A stretch of 64,000 nt of DNA from an uncultured Actinomycetes bacterium (lineage in GTDB: Bacteria > Actinomycetota > Geothermincolia > Fen-727 > JACVIW01): assembly GCA_937127245.1 (NCBI GenBank), contig CAKZLU010000029.1:1-64000 (forward strand). The letters run 5' to 3'. Shown in pieces: positions 9,024-17,605 of this stretch; the stretch's first letter is position 1, and each line of letters starts with the position of its first letter. Both the position numbers and the translations under genes were made by a program. Below the pieces are notes generated by a model that saw only the letters and a program-made list of their open reading frames with translations, searched no databases and was not told the origin of the DNA.

Positions 9024-10100
9024 TTGGATTGTTACCGTCATCCAGGTCAAAAAGCGGATATAGTTTGTATTGAATGCGGCAGGAAGTTCTGCTCTATTTG
9101 CGTAAGGGAAACGGGGGTTTCTCACCATTGTCCCGATTGTCACCAGTTGGAACTGGAAAGGATATCCGAAAGGCTTGGGGTCAAGAAAAAGAAAAAAAAG
9201 AAAATCGAGGAAGAGACGAAAAAAACCCCCACCGAAGCGTTTCTTGAAGGAGAAAGCGATGTCATCTTACCTCAACCAGAGGAGATAGAGGTCGAGGAGA
9301 AAGAAACGATCACCCCTGCGCAATCGTTGCCCGACGAATTGAAGGCTCAAAGAAGGCGACTCAGGAAACCGGAAAGCTCTAAGCGCGAAGCGGAGATATT
9401 GTTTTTAAAGGAAATCCCGGCCAAGGTTGAGTCTGAAACCGAAATGGAGCTCGGGCGGTTCCTTGCGGAGGAAGAGGTTTTTGAAAAACCGCACATCGAG
9501 GAAGTAGAGGCTGAAGAAGCTGTGGCGCAGACCGAGGCTCGAGAGTTCTGGGGGGAAGAGGAGGCCGTAAAGCCGAAAAGGAAAAAGGTCTCGCGCCTTG
9601 CGAAAATACTCTCACTCCAGGAGCCTGACGCCTACGATGGTTATATAACAAAAAAGCCGAGGTATCTGCGAGCGGTTGCAATCGCTTTCATAGCATGCGT
9701 ACTGTGCGCTGGGGCATACGGAGGTCTCGCATGGTGGCGGCATAAGGAGTTCGGCATATTCGGTTGGTTGATTGGTGTTATTGTGGGTGTTGCCGTCGTT
9801 TACGCTTCCGGAAAGCATTTTAACTGGAAGCTCGGAATAATTTCAGCCGTTTTCGCGATGGTCTCTCTTTCCGCTGGTCGGATACTCGTTTACATGCTTG
9901 AGGTATGGTTCCCGGACATAATCAAGCTTCCCATAGGAACTGTTGAGAATTTTAACCATGCCCTAAGGCAATTCGCCAGACAGTTTCCATCCGTGTGGCT
10001 CGTCTTTTTCGTTATCTCGGCCGCAGTCGCTTTTCTTTTAAGTTTCCGCCCCTGGCCTTTGAGGATTCATTTGTCATCGAGTGAGCCTAAACGGGTGTAG
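9024..10100 (+). CDS. B-box-type zinc finger membrane protein
   Basis: The TTG start is supported by TGGGGG about 10 bases upstream; the product is 358 residues. Residues 3-39 form a B-box-like zinc site: CxxH at 3-6, CxxC at 15-18, CxxC at 23-26, then H34, H35, C36 and C39. A long Lys/Glu-rich, probably coiled or disordered region follows to about residue 200. The C-terminal part has four predicted transmembrane helices (starting near AVAIAFIACVLCAGAYGGLA and ending near VFFVISAAVAFLLSF). Bacterial B-box fingers are often fused to membrane domains; their roles are poorly known. It lies 78 bases after the solenoid genes and may share their transcript. Confidence 0.7.
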   Translation: MDCYRHPGQKADIVCIECGRKFCSICVRETGVSHHCPDCHQLELERISERLGVKKKKKKKIEEETKKTPTEAFLEGESDVILPQPEEIEVEEKETITPAQSLPDELKAQRRRLRKPESSKREAEILFLKEIPAKVESETEMELGRFLAEEEVFEKPHIEEVEAEEAVAQTEAREFWGEEEAVKPKRKKVSRLAKILSLQEPDAYDGYITKKPRYLRAVAIAFIACVLCAGAYGGLAWWRHKEFGIFGWLIGVIVGVAVVYASGKHFNWKLGIISAVFAMVSLSAGRILVYMLEVWFPDIIKLPIGTVENFNHALRQFARQFPSVWLVFFVISAAVAFLLSFRPWPLRIHLSSSEPKRV

Positions 10101-10179
10101 ACCATTTGAACGAGGTCTTTTAACGGTCACGCATTTCGCTCGTGAATTCCTGAATTATATGTTTCTTTACCGACGTTAT

Positions 10180-10208
10180 TTGACCGATCCCACTGTTTAT
10201 GGTTAAAT
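10180..10208 (+). promoter_or_regulatory. Predicted promoter of the tup-mo operon
   Basis: A TTGACC -35 hexamer (10180-10185) is separated by 17 bases from a TTAAAT -10 (10203-10208). The -10 is preceded by TATGG, giving an extended -10. The predicted transcription start near 10215 lies just ahead of the riboswitch, so the elements are mutually consistent. Housekeeping sigma is assumed. Confidence 0.5.
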
Positions 10209-10226
10209 CCCTTCACGACCAAATAT

Positions 10227-10340
10227 TTTGCGATCTCCGACCCGAAGGGCCTAAAGCTAACGTTTGGCAAGGGCTCGAGGGCGATAGGGTTCGCGGGGAA
10301 ACACGCGGGCCTCCCGTGCTTGGAAAGGAGAGGTGCGAAG
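10227..10340 (+). ncRNA. Molybdenum/tungsten cofactor (Moco/Tuco) riboswitch
   Basis: This leader carries the hallmark sequence of the Moco RNA motif: GCCTCCCGT at 10309-10317, then GGAAAGG at 10322-10328, preceded by CTCCGACCCGAAGGGC (from 10235). The E. coli moaA leader has the same GCCUCCCGU-x-GGAAAGG core. A closing stem can be drawn between TTTGCGATCTCC (10227-10238) and GGAGAGGTGCG (from 10327). Ligands of the class are molybdenum or tungsten cofactor. Since tungstate-uptake genes follow, the tungsten form (Tuco) is plausible but cannot be told from sequence by eye. The Rfam Moco model would settle the assignment. Confidence 0.8.
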
Positions 10341-10361
10341 AATTGAGGCTTAAGCCGTCGC

Positions 10362-10391
10362 ATCCGCCTTTACCGAAGAGAAAAGGCGGAT
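10362..10391 (+). promoter_or_regulatory. tupA: Riboswitch expression-platform hairpin covering the tupA Shine-Dalgarno
   Basis: A perfect 10-bp stem joins ATCCGCCTTT (10362-10371) to AAAGGCGGAT (10382-10391) across a 10-base loop. The 3' arm contains the only Shine-Dalgarno-like sequence (AGGCGG) before the tupA ATG at 10400. Folding would therefore block translation. The short run TTCAATTT after it is too weak for a convincing terminator, so translational control is favoured. Confidence 0.6.
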
Positions 10392-10399
10392 TTCAATTT

Positions 10400-11236
10400 A
10401 TGCAATCTTTCCGCGCGATAACGTTTATTGTTTTTCTCGCCCTTACGTTAGCCATCCAGGGTTTTACCGTGGCGGGGTGTTTGCCTGACGCTCGAGGGGG
10501 AAGCGTGGTCCTCGCCACGACGACAAGCCTATATGATTCGGGGATTCTTGATGAGATACTGGATGCTTTCGAGCGCGAATACAAATTTCGGGTAAAGCCA
10601 ATACCTACCGGAAGCGGCGAAGCGCTTCGCCTGGGAATTATGGGGGAAGCGGACGTTCTCATCACGCACGCTCCTTCTGAGGAGGAAAGATTCATGAAGC
10701 GGGGATACGGATATTCGAGGACACCCTTTTTGAAGACCGAATACATTCTCGTGGGTCCCCCACTGGATCCGGCAACGGTACGTAAAGCTTCCTCCCTTTC
10801 AGAAGCTCTCTCAAGGATTGGAAAGGCGGGTTTTCTTTTTGCCAGCCGGGGCGATAAGTCCGGCACGCATATCTTTGAGATGGCGCTCTGGAAGAAAGCC
10901 GGCATCAATCCGGTTAGGAAGGGATGGTATTTGGAGACAGGTCAGGGTATGGCTGAAACCCTTCTGATAGCGAACGAAAAAGGAGCGTACTGCCTAACAG
11001 ACTACTCGACATATGTCTCAAGTCCTCATCTTGAAGCACTTTCCATAGTGTTAAAGCCTGAACCTAAAGAGGAATGCATTTATTCAGCAATTGTCGTGGA
11101 CGCCTCAAGGATTGGAAAAAGATTAGGAAATTTCCGGGTGGCTAAACTCTTTGCCCGTTTTTTATCAAGCCAAAAGTGCAAAGAGTTGATCATGAGGTTC
11201 AAGGTGGACGGAAAAATTCCTTACAGGCCTATTTAG
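10400..11236 (+). CDS. tupA: Tungstate ABC transporter substrate-binding lipoprotein TupA
   Basis: The 278-residue protein captures tungstate outside the membrane for the TupBC importer. A lipoprotein signal peptide ends in VAGC (Cys27). The mature part starts with the TupA signature TTTSLYDSGILD; the Thr/Ser run binds the oxyanion. Other family marks are PTGSGEALRLG, ADVLITHAPSEEE and GMAETLLIANEKGAYCLTD. An upstream in-frame ATG at 10199 would put the riboswitch and its hairpin inside the coding region and give a non-conserved N-terminus, so 10400 is the better start. It is the first gene of a long tungstate/molybdopterin operon. Confidence 0.9.
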   Translation: MQSFRAITFIVFLALTLAIQGFTVAGCLPDARGGSVVLATTTSLYDSGILDEILDAFEREYKFRVKPIPTGSGEALRLGIMGEADVLITHAPSEEERFMKRGYGYSRTPFLKTEYILVGPPLDPATVRKASSLSEALSRIGKAGFLFASRGDKSGTHIFEMALWKKAGINPVRKGWYLETGQGMAETLLIANEKGAYCLTDYSTYVSSPHLEALSIVLKPEPKEECIYSAIVVDASRIGKRLGNFRVAKLFARFLSSQKCKELIMRFKVDGKIPYRPI

Positions 11237-11375
11237 CTGTCGGGGCATAGGGTAGGAGTGAAAACAACGTAAATACTAAAGGCGTTTGTTTAAAAGATGA
11301 ACCGCGTGCCAAAACCTGTATCTTGCGGCAGGCACGGAAGAGATGAACGGCTTACAAAGAAAGAGGGATTAATCG

Positions 11376-12107
11376 GTGAAAGTGATACTGGATGTCTTCA
11401 AAGAGGCTTTCTTGTTGATTTTAAGACTTGACAGTGAGTTTTTGTCCGTTCTGTCACTTTCGATACTGGTATCGGGGAGCGCTTCAATCCTGGCGGCTTT
11501 GTTTGGGGTGCCCTTCGGCGTCGCGCTGGCTGAAGGCAATTTCAAGGGAAAGAGGCTTCTTTTAACGCTCACCCACGCATTCATGGCGCTCCCGCCTGTT
11601 GTTGCGGGTCTGGTTGTTTTTCTTATTCTCATGCGAAGCGGACCTCTTGGCTCACTCAGGCTTATATTCACTCCGGCCAGTATGATAATCGTTCAGACTA
11701 TCCTCGCTTTTCCGATTGTCGCTGGTTTAACGCACGCGTCAGTTAGCTCCGTGGATCCCCGCTATGAGATTCAGGCAAGGGGATTAGGCGCAAGCCGCCT
11801 GCAGGCTGTCGTTGTCAAAGTAAGACAGGCGAGAATGGGCGTGGTAGCAGCTGTCATAGCGGGTTTTGGCAGGGTGCTCGCGGAGGTGGGCGCCGTCATG
11901 ATAGTTGGCGGGAACATCAAATCGCAGACCCGTGTTCTCACGACCCATCTTCTTCTGTACGCTCGACAGGGAAAATACGAGATGGCACTTGCCGATGGTA
12001 TCGTGTTGATAATGCTTTCCGTTTTGATTAATGCTTTTCTCACGAAAGCGCAGTTTCAACGTGCCAGAACGCAGATAGCTCAAAGGATAACAAGTTATCC
12101 CTCGTAA
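11376..12107 (+). CDS. tupB: Tungstate ABC transporter permease TupB
   Basis: The GTG start follows GAGGGA; the product is 243 residues with five to six predicted transmembrane helices. It forms the channel of the tungstate importer. The ABC permease EAA loop is visible around residue 130 (EIQARGLGASRLQAV), where the ATPase docks. Also typical of TupB are FMALPPVVAGLVVFL and GFGRVLAEVGAVMIVGGN. The 139-base gap after tupA contains a possible hairpin (GCGTGCC/GGCACG) but no clear terminator. The ATPase gene begins five bases after the stop. Confidence 0.9.
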   Translation: MKVILDVFKEAFLLILRLDSEFLSVLSLSILVSGSASILAALFGVPFGVALAEGNFKGKRLLLTLTHAFMALPPVVAGLVVFLILMRSGPLGSLRLIFTPASMIIVQTILAFPIVAGLTHASVSSVDPRYEIQARGLGASRLQAVVVKVRQARMGVVAAVIAGFGRVLAEVGAVMIVGGNIKSQTRVLTTHLLLYARQGKYEMALADGIVLIMLSVLINAFLTKAQFQRARTQIAQRITSYPS

Positions 12108-12112
12108 GAATC

Positions 12113-13207
12113 ATGGAAATGCTAAAGGCAGTCTCCATCAAAAAAGAATACGGAGAAAGGTTTGCGCTTGACATCGAGCATCTCGCGATTTCGGAAGGCG
12201 AGATTCTTACCTGCGTCGGTCCTAACGGTTCTGGAAAGAGCACGTTGATAAGGATTTTGAGTCTTCTCGAGCAGCCGAGCGCGGGGAGATTGTTTTTCCG
12301 AGGAAGGGAAGTCCAAAACCTGAAAGGAAGAAGGCGTCTTGAGGTCCTAAGACAGATGAGCGTAATTTTCCAGGATCCCATCTTCTTTGGTCGTTCCGTT
12401 TACGATAACGTGGCGGTGGGCTTAACCTTCAGAAGGCTTTCCCGGGCACAGAAAGATCAGAGGGTCCGCCAGGCAATAAAGGAGGCGGGACTTGAGCACT
12501 TAGAGAGGGCGGATGTTTCAACGCTTTCGGGAGGGGAAGCGCAGAAAGTGGCGTTCGCCAGGGCGCATGCCCTCAACACGGATCTAATTTTTTTGGACGA
12601 GCCCTTCGCTAATCTCGACATTGAGGCCAGGAGGTCATATCAGGCGATCGTGAAGAACGCGCTTAAGGGTAGAGGAAAGACCGCGGTCTTTGTTACCCAT
12701 GACATATCCGAGGCAGCGTATCTTGGAGACCGTGTCGCCGTCATAAACGAAGGGAGTATAGTTCAGGCGGGAGCCCCATCGGAGGTTCTTTTCAAGCCCG
12801 CAAACGCTGTTGTCGCTCGATTCACGGGCATGGAGAACTTGCTCGACGGGGTGGTTTCCTCTTCGTCGGTCGGAATCCTCACAGTTCGTGTCGATGGAGG
12901 AACGATACAGGCAGTGGGCGAGGAAAAGGCGGGAACAAGACTGATACTTGGGTTAAGGGCGGAGGACATTGGTCTTGTTCCAAAGGATCAGCTCAGATTG
13001 CCCTCGAGCTTCAGAAATTCCTATGAGGCCATCGTGGAGCGCGTCGAACCCGCTGGCGCGGTAACGAGGGTTTTCGTGAAATGCCCGTTCAGCCTTGTCT
13101 CTTACGTCACCTCGCGTTCCGCCGTTGAAATGGGGATAGTGCCGGGCGAGAGGATAGGGGTTAGATTCAAGGCTACAAGCGTTCATGTCATGGGGTCCGG
13201 TTTTTGA
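12113..13207 (+). CDS. tupC: Tungstate ABC transporter ATP-binding protein TupC
   Basis: The 364-residue ATPase drives TupB. Walker A is GPNGSGKST (residues 36-44), the signature is LSGGEAQKVAFARA, and Walker B is LIFLDEPFANLD, followed by the switch His in FVTHD. Beyond residue 240 is a TOBE-like C-terminal region (ENLLDGVVSSSSVGILTVRV), as in molybdate/sulfate importers that sense their oxyanion. This tail makes it longer than minimal TupC proteins. Whether it binds oxyanion for trans-inhibition is unknown. Confidence 0.9.
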   Translation: MEMLKAVSIKKEYGERFALDIEHLAISEGEILTCVGPNGSGKSTLIRILSLLEQPSAGRLFFRGREVQNLKGRRRLEVLRQMSVIFQDPIFFGRSVYDNVAVGLTFRRLSRAQKDQRVRQAIKEAGLEHLERADVSTLSGGEAQKVAFARAHALNTDLIFLDEPFANLDIEARRSYQAIVKNALKGRGKTAVFVTHDISEAAYLGDRVAVINEGSIVQAGAPSEVLFKPANAVVARFTGMENLLDGVVSSSSVGILTVRVDGGTIQAVGEEKAGTRLILGLRAEDIGLVPKDQLRLPSSFRNSYEAIVERVEPAGAVTRVFVKCPFSLVSYVTSRSAVEMGIVPGERIGVRFKATSVHVMGSGF

Positions 13208-13300
13208 GGATTGCAGGGCACAGTTATACGGAATCGTTTTGGAGTGACTTACAGAAAAGTTTGGAAGAACAGTGAGAGAGAAAGAAGATGGTGAGCGATA

Positions 13301-14545
13301 ATGGGGACTGAATTTCTAAAAGTCGCCTCATCAGAGGACGCAGTAAAGCGCGTCCTGAAGAGTTTGAGCGATTACGAGCCGCCGGTTGAGGAAGTCGACC
13401 TTACCCTTGCCCATGGAAGGATACTGGCGAGGTCGTTGTTTTCAAAGGAGGATTTACCCGGTTTTTCAAGGTCTTCCGTTGATGGTTTTGCCGTGAGAGC
13501 CGCAGATACTTCAGGGGCAAGCGAAACCGAGCCGATCTACCTGAACATCAAAGGCGAAGTTCCTATGGGTGCTTTCCCAGATTTCACAGTTGATACAGGC
13601 GAGGCTGCTGTTATCTTGACTGGCGGCGCCGTTCCACAAGGAAGCGACGCGGTTGTGATGATAGAGCATACAGAGATCTACGGGCGAACCGTAAGCGTCC
13701 TGAAGCCGGTAGCTCCCGGGGAGAATGTGATTTCGGCTGATGAGGATTTGAAAGAAGGCACACTGATTTGCGCTAAAGGAACCAGGCTTGCTCCCCGTCA
13801 TATTGGCGCGCTTGCCGCCGTTGGAATCACCCGCATTTTCGTTTATGCAAGACCGAAGATAGGCATAATCTCAACCGGTGATGAAATCATTCCGCCTGAA
13901 GAAAAACCCCTTCCCGGACAGGTGAGAGACGTAAACACGGTCGCGCTTCGGGCAGCTATCTTAGAGCAAGGGTGTGAAGCCGTTTCCTACGGCATTGTTG
14001 AGGACCGTTTCGACCTGATCTTTGAGTTATCGAATAGAGCGCTCGGAGAATGTGACGGCTTGATCATAAGCGGAGGGAGTTCCGCTGGCGTTCGCGATAT
14101 AACGATAGATGTGATCTCCGCTTTGGGAAATCCCGGCGTTCTCGTTCACGGTATCCGCCTGAAACCAGGAAAGCCCACTCTTTTAGGTGTTTGCGATGGA
14201 AAGGTAGTGGCCGGTTTTCCTGGAAACCCCGCCTCAGCCCTTGTCGTTTTCAGTGAGGTTTTCCGTCCGCTTCTTGGTTATCTGAAAGGGGAAAGCGCCG
14301 GTATACCGCGGGGCGTTCCGAGGGTGAAGGCAAGACTTAAAAAGTCGGTTCCCTCTTCGAGCGGGAGGGTCGAGCTGGTGCCGGTTGAGATTGTCGAGGA
14401 AGGAAGTTCGTATGTCGCCATTCCCGTTAGCGGCAGGTCCAATCTTATCGGCACGCTGGCGCGCGCGAACGGTTTTTTGAGAATCTTTCAGGATGTCGAA
14501 GGTATGGAGCGGGGTACGGAGGTTGATTTGGAGCTTGCCGACTGA
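13301..14545 (+). CDS. moeA: Molybdopterin molybdenumtransferase MoeA
   Basis: The 414-residue enzyme inserts molybdate or tungstate into adenylylated molybdopterin. The MoeA domain order is visible: LPGFSRSSVDGFAVRA near residue 50, GAVPQGSDAVVMIEHTE, the MogA-like core with STGDEIIPPEE and SGGSSAGVRDITIDVI, then GIRLKPGKPTLLG and GFPGNPASAL. A C-terminal beta domain ends near residue 414. It is followed 58 bases later by a second, fused MoeA. Pairs of MoeA paralogues often divide metal specificity (Mo versus W); which is which cannot be read here. Confidence 0.92.
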   Translation: MGTEFLKVASSEDAVKRVLKSLSDYEPPVEEVDLTLAHGRILARSLFSKEDLPGFSRSSVDGFAVRAADTSGASETEPIYLNIKGEVPMGAFPDFTVDTGEAAVILTGGAVPQGSDAVVMIEHTEIYGRTVSVLKPVAPGENVISADEDLKEGTLICAKGTRLAPRHIGALAAVGITRIFVYARPKIGIISTGDEIIPPEEKPLPGQVRDVNTVALRAAILEQGCEAVSYGIVEDRFDLIFELSNRALGECDGLIISGGSSAGVRDITIDVISALGNPGVLVHGIRLKPGKPTLLGVCDGKVVAGFPGNPASALVVFSEVFRPLLGYLKGESAGIPRGVPRVKARLKKSVPSSSGRVELVPVEIVEEGSSYVAIPVSGRSNLIGTLARANGFLRIFQDVEGMERGTEVDLELAD

Positions 14546-14603
14546 ATACAGGAAATTCTTTCCCAAAAAAGCGCTGAGAATTAGGCTTTGTTAAGGAGGA
14601 AGA

Positions 14604-16526
14604 GTGAATCGTCATGTGTATCTTCACAACACGGAGCTTAAAAAGGCATTTTCGACTTGGCTTAACGCGATAGTCGACGCGGGGGTCGAATTCCCTCTGC
14701 CCGGCGAATACGTAAGCGTTCTTGAATCGCTCGGACGCGTGACCGCGGAAGATATTTTCGCCAGGGTTTCTTCACCTCCTTACGTATCCTCGGCTATGGA
14801 TGGTATCGCCGTGAGATCGGATATGACCGCGAAAGCGAGCGAGTCAAATCCTGTCCGCCTCAAGATAGGAGAGGATGCGATCTTTGTGGATACGGGAGAC
14901 CCCATCCCCCAAGGCTTCGATGCGGTGATAATGATTGAGGACGTTAACGAAGCGGGAGCGGACTTTCTCGAGGTCATAAAACCCGCCCACCCCTGGGAAA
15001 ACGTAAGGCCGATTGGGGAGGACATCGTTGAGTCCGAAATGGTCCTTCCCGTTTTTCATGAGATCAGACCTTTCGATGTTGGCGCGCTCCTGAACGCTGG
15101 ATGCAGCCAAATACGGGTTGTACGCAAACCGGTTGTCAGCATCATCCCCACAGGAACCGAGCTTGTTGAAGACCCCACAGGCGCCGGCGAAGGCAAAGCG
15201 GTGGAGAGCAATTCGCATGTCGTCTCATCAATGGTCGCATCCTCCGGCGGAATCCCGGTAAGATTAGGGCTCGTCCCGGACGATTTATATGCCATTGAAG
15301 AATGCTTCCTGAAGGCTTTGGAGAGCTCAGATATGGTCGTGATGAATGGTGGAACTTCTGCCGGGAGGGAGGATTTCACCGCGCGAGTCATATCCGCGCA
15401 CGGAAAAGTCGTGGTTCACGGCGTTGGAATGAAACCGGGAAAGCCGCTTGTGTTAGGCGTCTGCGGGCGGGTGCCGGTCGTCGGTCTCCCGGGTTTCCCA
15501 CTCGCGAATTTCCGCGCGGCGGAAGAGTTTGTCGTTCCTCTTGTGCGGAGATTCCTGGGCTTGGAACAGGTCCGGTCAAGGAAAGTTGAAGTCTTTCTGG
15601 CAAGAAAAGTATTTTCCTCTATCGGCTTTGAGGAGTTTGTCCAGGTGAAGGTGGGAAGGGTTGGGGGAAGACTCGTCGCTTTGCCGATGAAAAGGGGTTC
15701 GGGAGTCCTGATGTCTCTCGTCAGGGCGGATGGCGTTTTGAGGATTCCCTCGGAGGTGGAGGGGTATGAGAAAGGTAAAAAGGTTAATATCGAAATTTAC
15801 GGTACGGATTCTGACATTGAGGGCAACATACTCGTTGTGGGAAGCCATGACGTTTCTCTCGATATCCTCGGTTCTTTTCTTCACAGGAAATATCCGCGCC
15901 TGAAGCTCGCCTCAGCCCATGTTGGAAGCATAGCTGGGATAATGGCATTGAAAGAACGCGAAGCAAACGTGGCGGGCGTTCATCTCATTGATCCGGAGAC
16001 CGGAGAGTATAACATCCCTTACGTTAGGCGCTACCTCGAGAATGAGGATTTTGCCATCTTCCGCTTCGCGTGCAGAACCCAGGGGCTTATCGTCAAAAAA
16101 GGTAATCCGAAGAAAATAACCTCAGTGGAGGACCTCGCAAGAAGTGACGTGATTTTCGTTAACAGGCAGAGGGGATCCGGCACGAGGATACTTTGTGATC
16201 TCTTGATTAGGAATCGCGGCATGGAGCCGTCGCTTGTAAGGGGATATGAAAACGAGGTGCCCACCCATACCATGGTGGCCGCGACCGTCGCCCGGGGATA
16301 TGCTGACGCGGGATTGGGAATACTTGCCGCCGCGCACGCTCTCGGCTGCGATTTCATTCCGCTAGCTGAGGAAAGATTCGACTTGGTGCTCCTGAGAGAT
16401 TTCGCCAAGACCGAGGGTTTTCTTGCCGTTATTGATGTTCTCAAAAGTCCCGATTTCAAAAAGCGCGTTGAGTCTCTGGGGGGATATGACTTATCCGAGG
16501 CGGGCGAACCGGTGATTTTGGAGTAA
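14604..16526 (+). CDS. MoeA fused to a C-terminal periplasmic-binding-protein-like domain
   Basis: The GTG start follows AAGGAGGA; the product is 640 residues. Residues 1 to about 405 are a full MoeA domain (YVSSAMDGIAVRS, GDPIPQGFDAVIMIED, NGGTSAGREDFT, GMKPGKPLVLG). Residues from about 415 on form a type-2 periplasmic-binding fold without a signal peptide (NILVVGSHDVSLDILGSFL, GLIVKKGNPKKITSVEDLA, NRQRGSGTRILCDLL, ADAGLGILAAA). This architecture is known from archaea and anaerobic bacteria, often next to tungstate genes. The added domain may bind an oxyanion or sense the metal; that is inference. The next gene starts four bases after the stop. Confidence 0.9.
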   Translation: MNRHVYLHNTELKKAFSTWLNAIVDAGVEFPLPGEYVSVLESLGRVTAEDIFARVSSPPYVSSAMDGIAVRSDMTAKASESNPVRLKIGEDAIFVDTGDPIPQGFDAVIMIEDVNEAGADFLEVIKPAHPWENVRPIGEDIVESEMVLPVFHEIRPFDVGALLNAGCSQIRVVRKPVVSIIPTGTELVEDPTGAGEGKAVESNSHVVSSMVASSGGIPVRLGLVPDDLYAIEECFLKALESSDMVVMNGGTSAGREDFTARVISAHGKVVVHGVGMKPGKPLVLGVCGRVPVVGLPGFPLANFRAAEEFVVPLVRRFLGLEQVRSRKVEVFLARKVFSSIGFEEFVQVKVGRVGGRLVALPMKRGSGVLMSLVRADGVLRIPSEVEGYEKGKKVNIEIYGTDSDIEGNILVVGSHDVSLDILGSFLHRKYPRLKLASAHVGSIAGIMALKEREANVAGVHLIDPETGEYNIPYVRRYLENEDFAIFRFACRTQGLIVKKGNPKKITSVEDLARSDVIFVNRQRGSGTRILCDLLIRNRGMEPSLVRGYENEVPTHTMVAATVARGYADAGLGILAAAHALGCDFIPLAEERFDLVLLRDFAKTEGFLAVIDVLKSPDFKKRVESLGGYDLSEAGEPVILE

Positions 16527-16530
16527 AAGG

Positions 16531-17553
16531 ATGAGTAAGAGAAAGGAAGACGGAAAAGCGCAGGTGCCGGATCCAAAAGAGGAGCGTTTCAGAGGGAAGA
16601 TTGACTATCTGAGGGTTTCGGTAACTGACAGGTGCAACCTAAGGTGTATATATTGCATGCCTGAGGAGGGCGTGAAACTTCTGCCCCCCGAGAAAATACT
16701 CTCATATGAGGAACTAACCATTCTCTGCCGCGCCGCCGCCAGGATGGGAATTGGCAAGGTTAGGATTACAGGTGGGGAGCCCCTTGTCAGAAAGAACATT
16801 GTTGATTTTGTTGAGATGCTTTCAGGCATTGTGCCCGCGGTTGACATATCGATAACGACAAACGGCGTGTTGTTAAGTGAATACGCTGAAAGCCTGAAAG
16901 CGGTTGGATTAAACAGAATAAATATTAGCCTTGACGCTCTCGATCCGGAGACATACAGGCTTATAACAAAGAGGGATGGTTTCGCCGCGGTCATGAAAGG
17001 CATAAACAAGGCGCTTGAGGTTGGCATGAGTCCGGTTAAGATTAATGTTGTAGCCCTGAAAGGGACAAATGACGACCCGTCACCGTTTATCGACCTGACC
17101 AGAATTCTTCCGGTGCATGTTAGATTCATCGAGTATATGCCTCAATTCGGGAACGCGAAGAATTTGATGTTCGTTTCCGGAAAAGAAATAATGGAGAGGA
17201 TTCGTTCCATTTTCCCTCTTGAGGAAACGCGAGAGATTGAGGCATGGGGCCCGGCCAAGAAGCATTACAGGGTGAAAGGCGCGCTCGGGACGTTTGCTCT
17301 CATCTCCCCAGTAAGTTCCCATTTCTGCTCCGATTGCAACAGGCTGCGCGTTTCCTGTAACGGCAAACTTCGAGCCTGTCTTTTTGATTCGGATGGGATA
17401 GATGTCGGCCGAATCTTAAGGGTGAGCGATGATATTGAAGAAATTGCCGAAATCATCAAGAAACAGTTGTCGAGGAAAAGGAAAGAATTCAGCAATAGGA
17501 GTTTTTTGGACAAAAGCGGGTTTGCCGGTTGGATGTCTTCCATAGGCGGATAG
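16531..17553 (+). CDS. moaA: GTP 3',8-cyclase MoaA
   Basis: The 340-residue radical-SAM enzyme performs the first step of molybdopterin synthesis. The S-adenosylmethionine cluster motif CxxxCxxC is at Cys35, Cys39 and Cys42 (TDRCNLRCIYCMPEEG). The GGEPL motif (TGGEPLVRKN) follows. The second, substrate-side cluster is given by CSDCNRLRVS and the later Cys in LRACL. The protein ends in Gly-Gly (SSIGG), the conserved tail needed for catalysis. Length is standard. Confidence 0.95.
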   Translation: MSKRKEDGKAQVPDPKEERFRGKIDYLRVSVTDRCNLRCIYCMPEEGVKLLPPEKILSYEELTILCRAAARMGIGKVRITGGEPLVRKNIVDFVEMLSGIVPAVDISITTNGVLLSEYAESLKAVGLNRINISLDALDPETYRLITKRDGFAAVMKGINKALEVGMSPVKINVVALKGTNDDPSPFIDLTRILPVHVRFIEYMPQFGNAKNLMFVSGKEIMERIRSIFPLEETREIEAWGPAKKHYRVKGALGTFALISPVSSHFCSDCNRLRVSCNGKLRACLFDSDGIDVGRILRVSDDIEEIAEIIKKQLSRKRKEFSNRSFLDKSGFAGWMSSIGG

Positions 17554-17605
17554 ATTTATTTAAGGTGCTCTGGCTAATTTATTTGAGGGGATGGTGAAAT
17601 AAAAA

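Noticed and set aside
10199-10399. In-frame upstream extension of tupA to an ATG at 10199
   Set aside because: The region is the Moco-type riboswitch and its hairpin. The encoded residues resemble no protein, and the lipoprotein signal begins at 10400.
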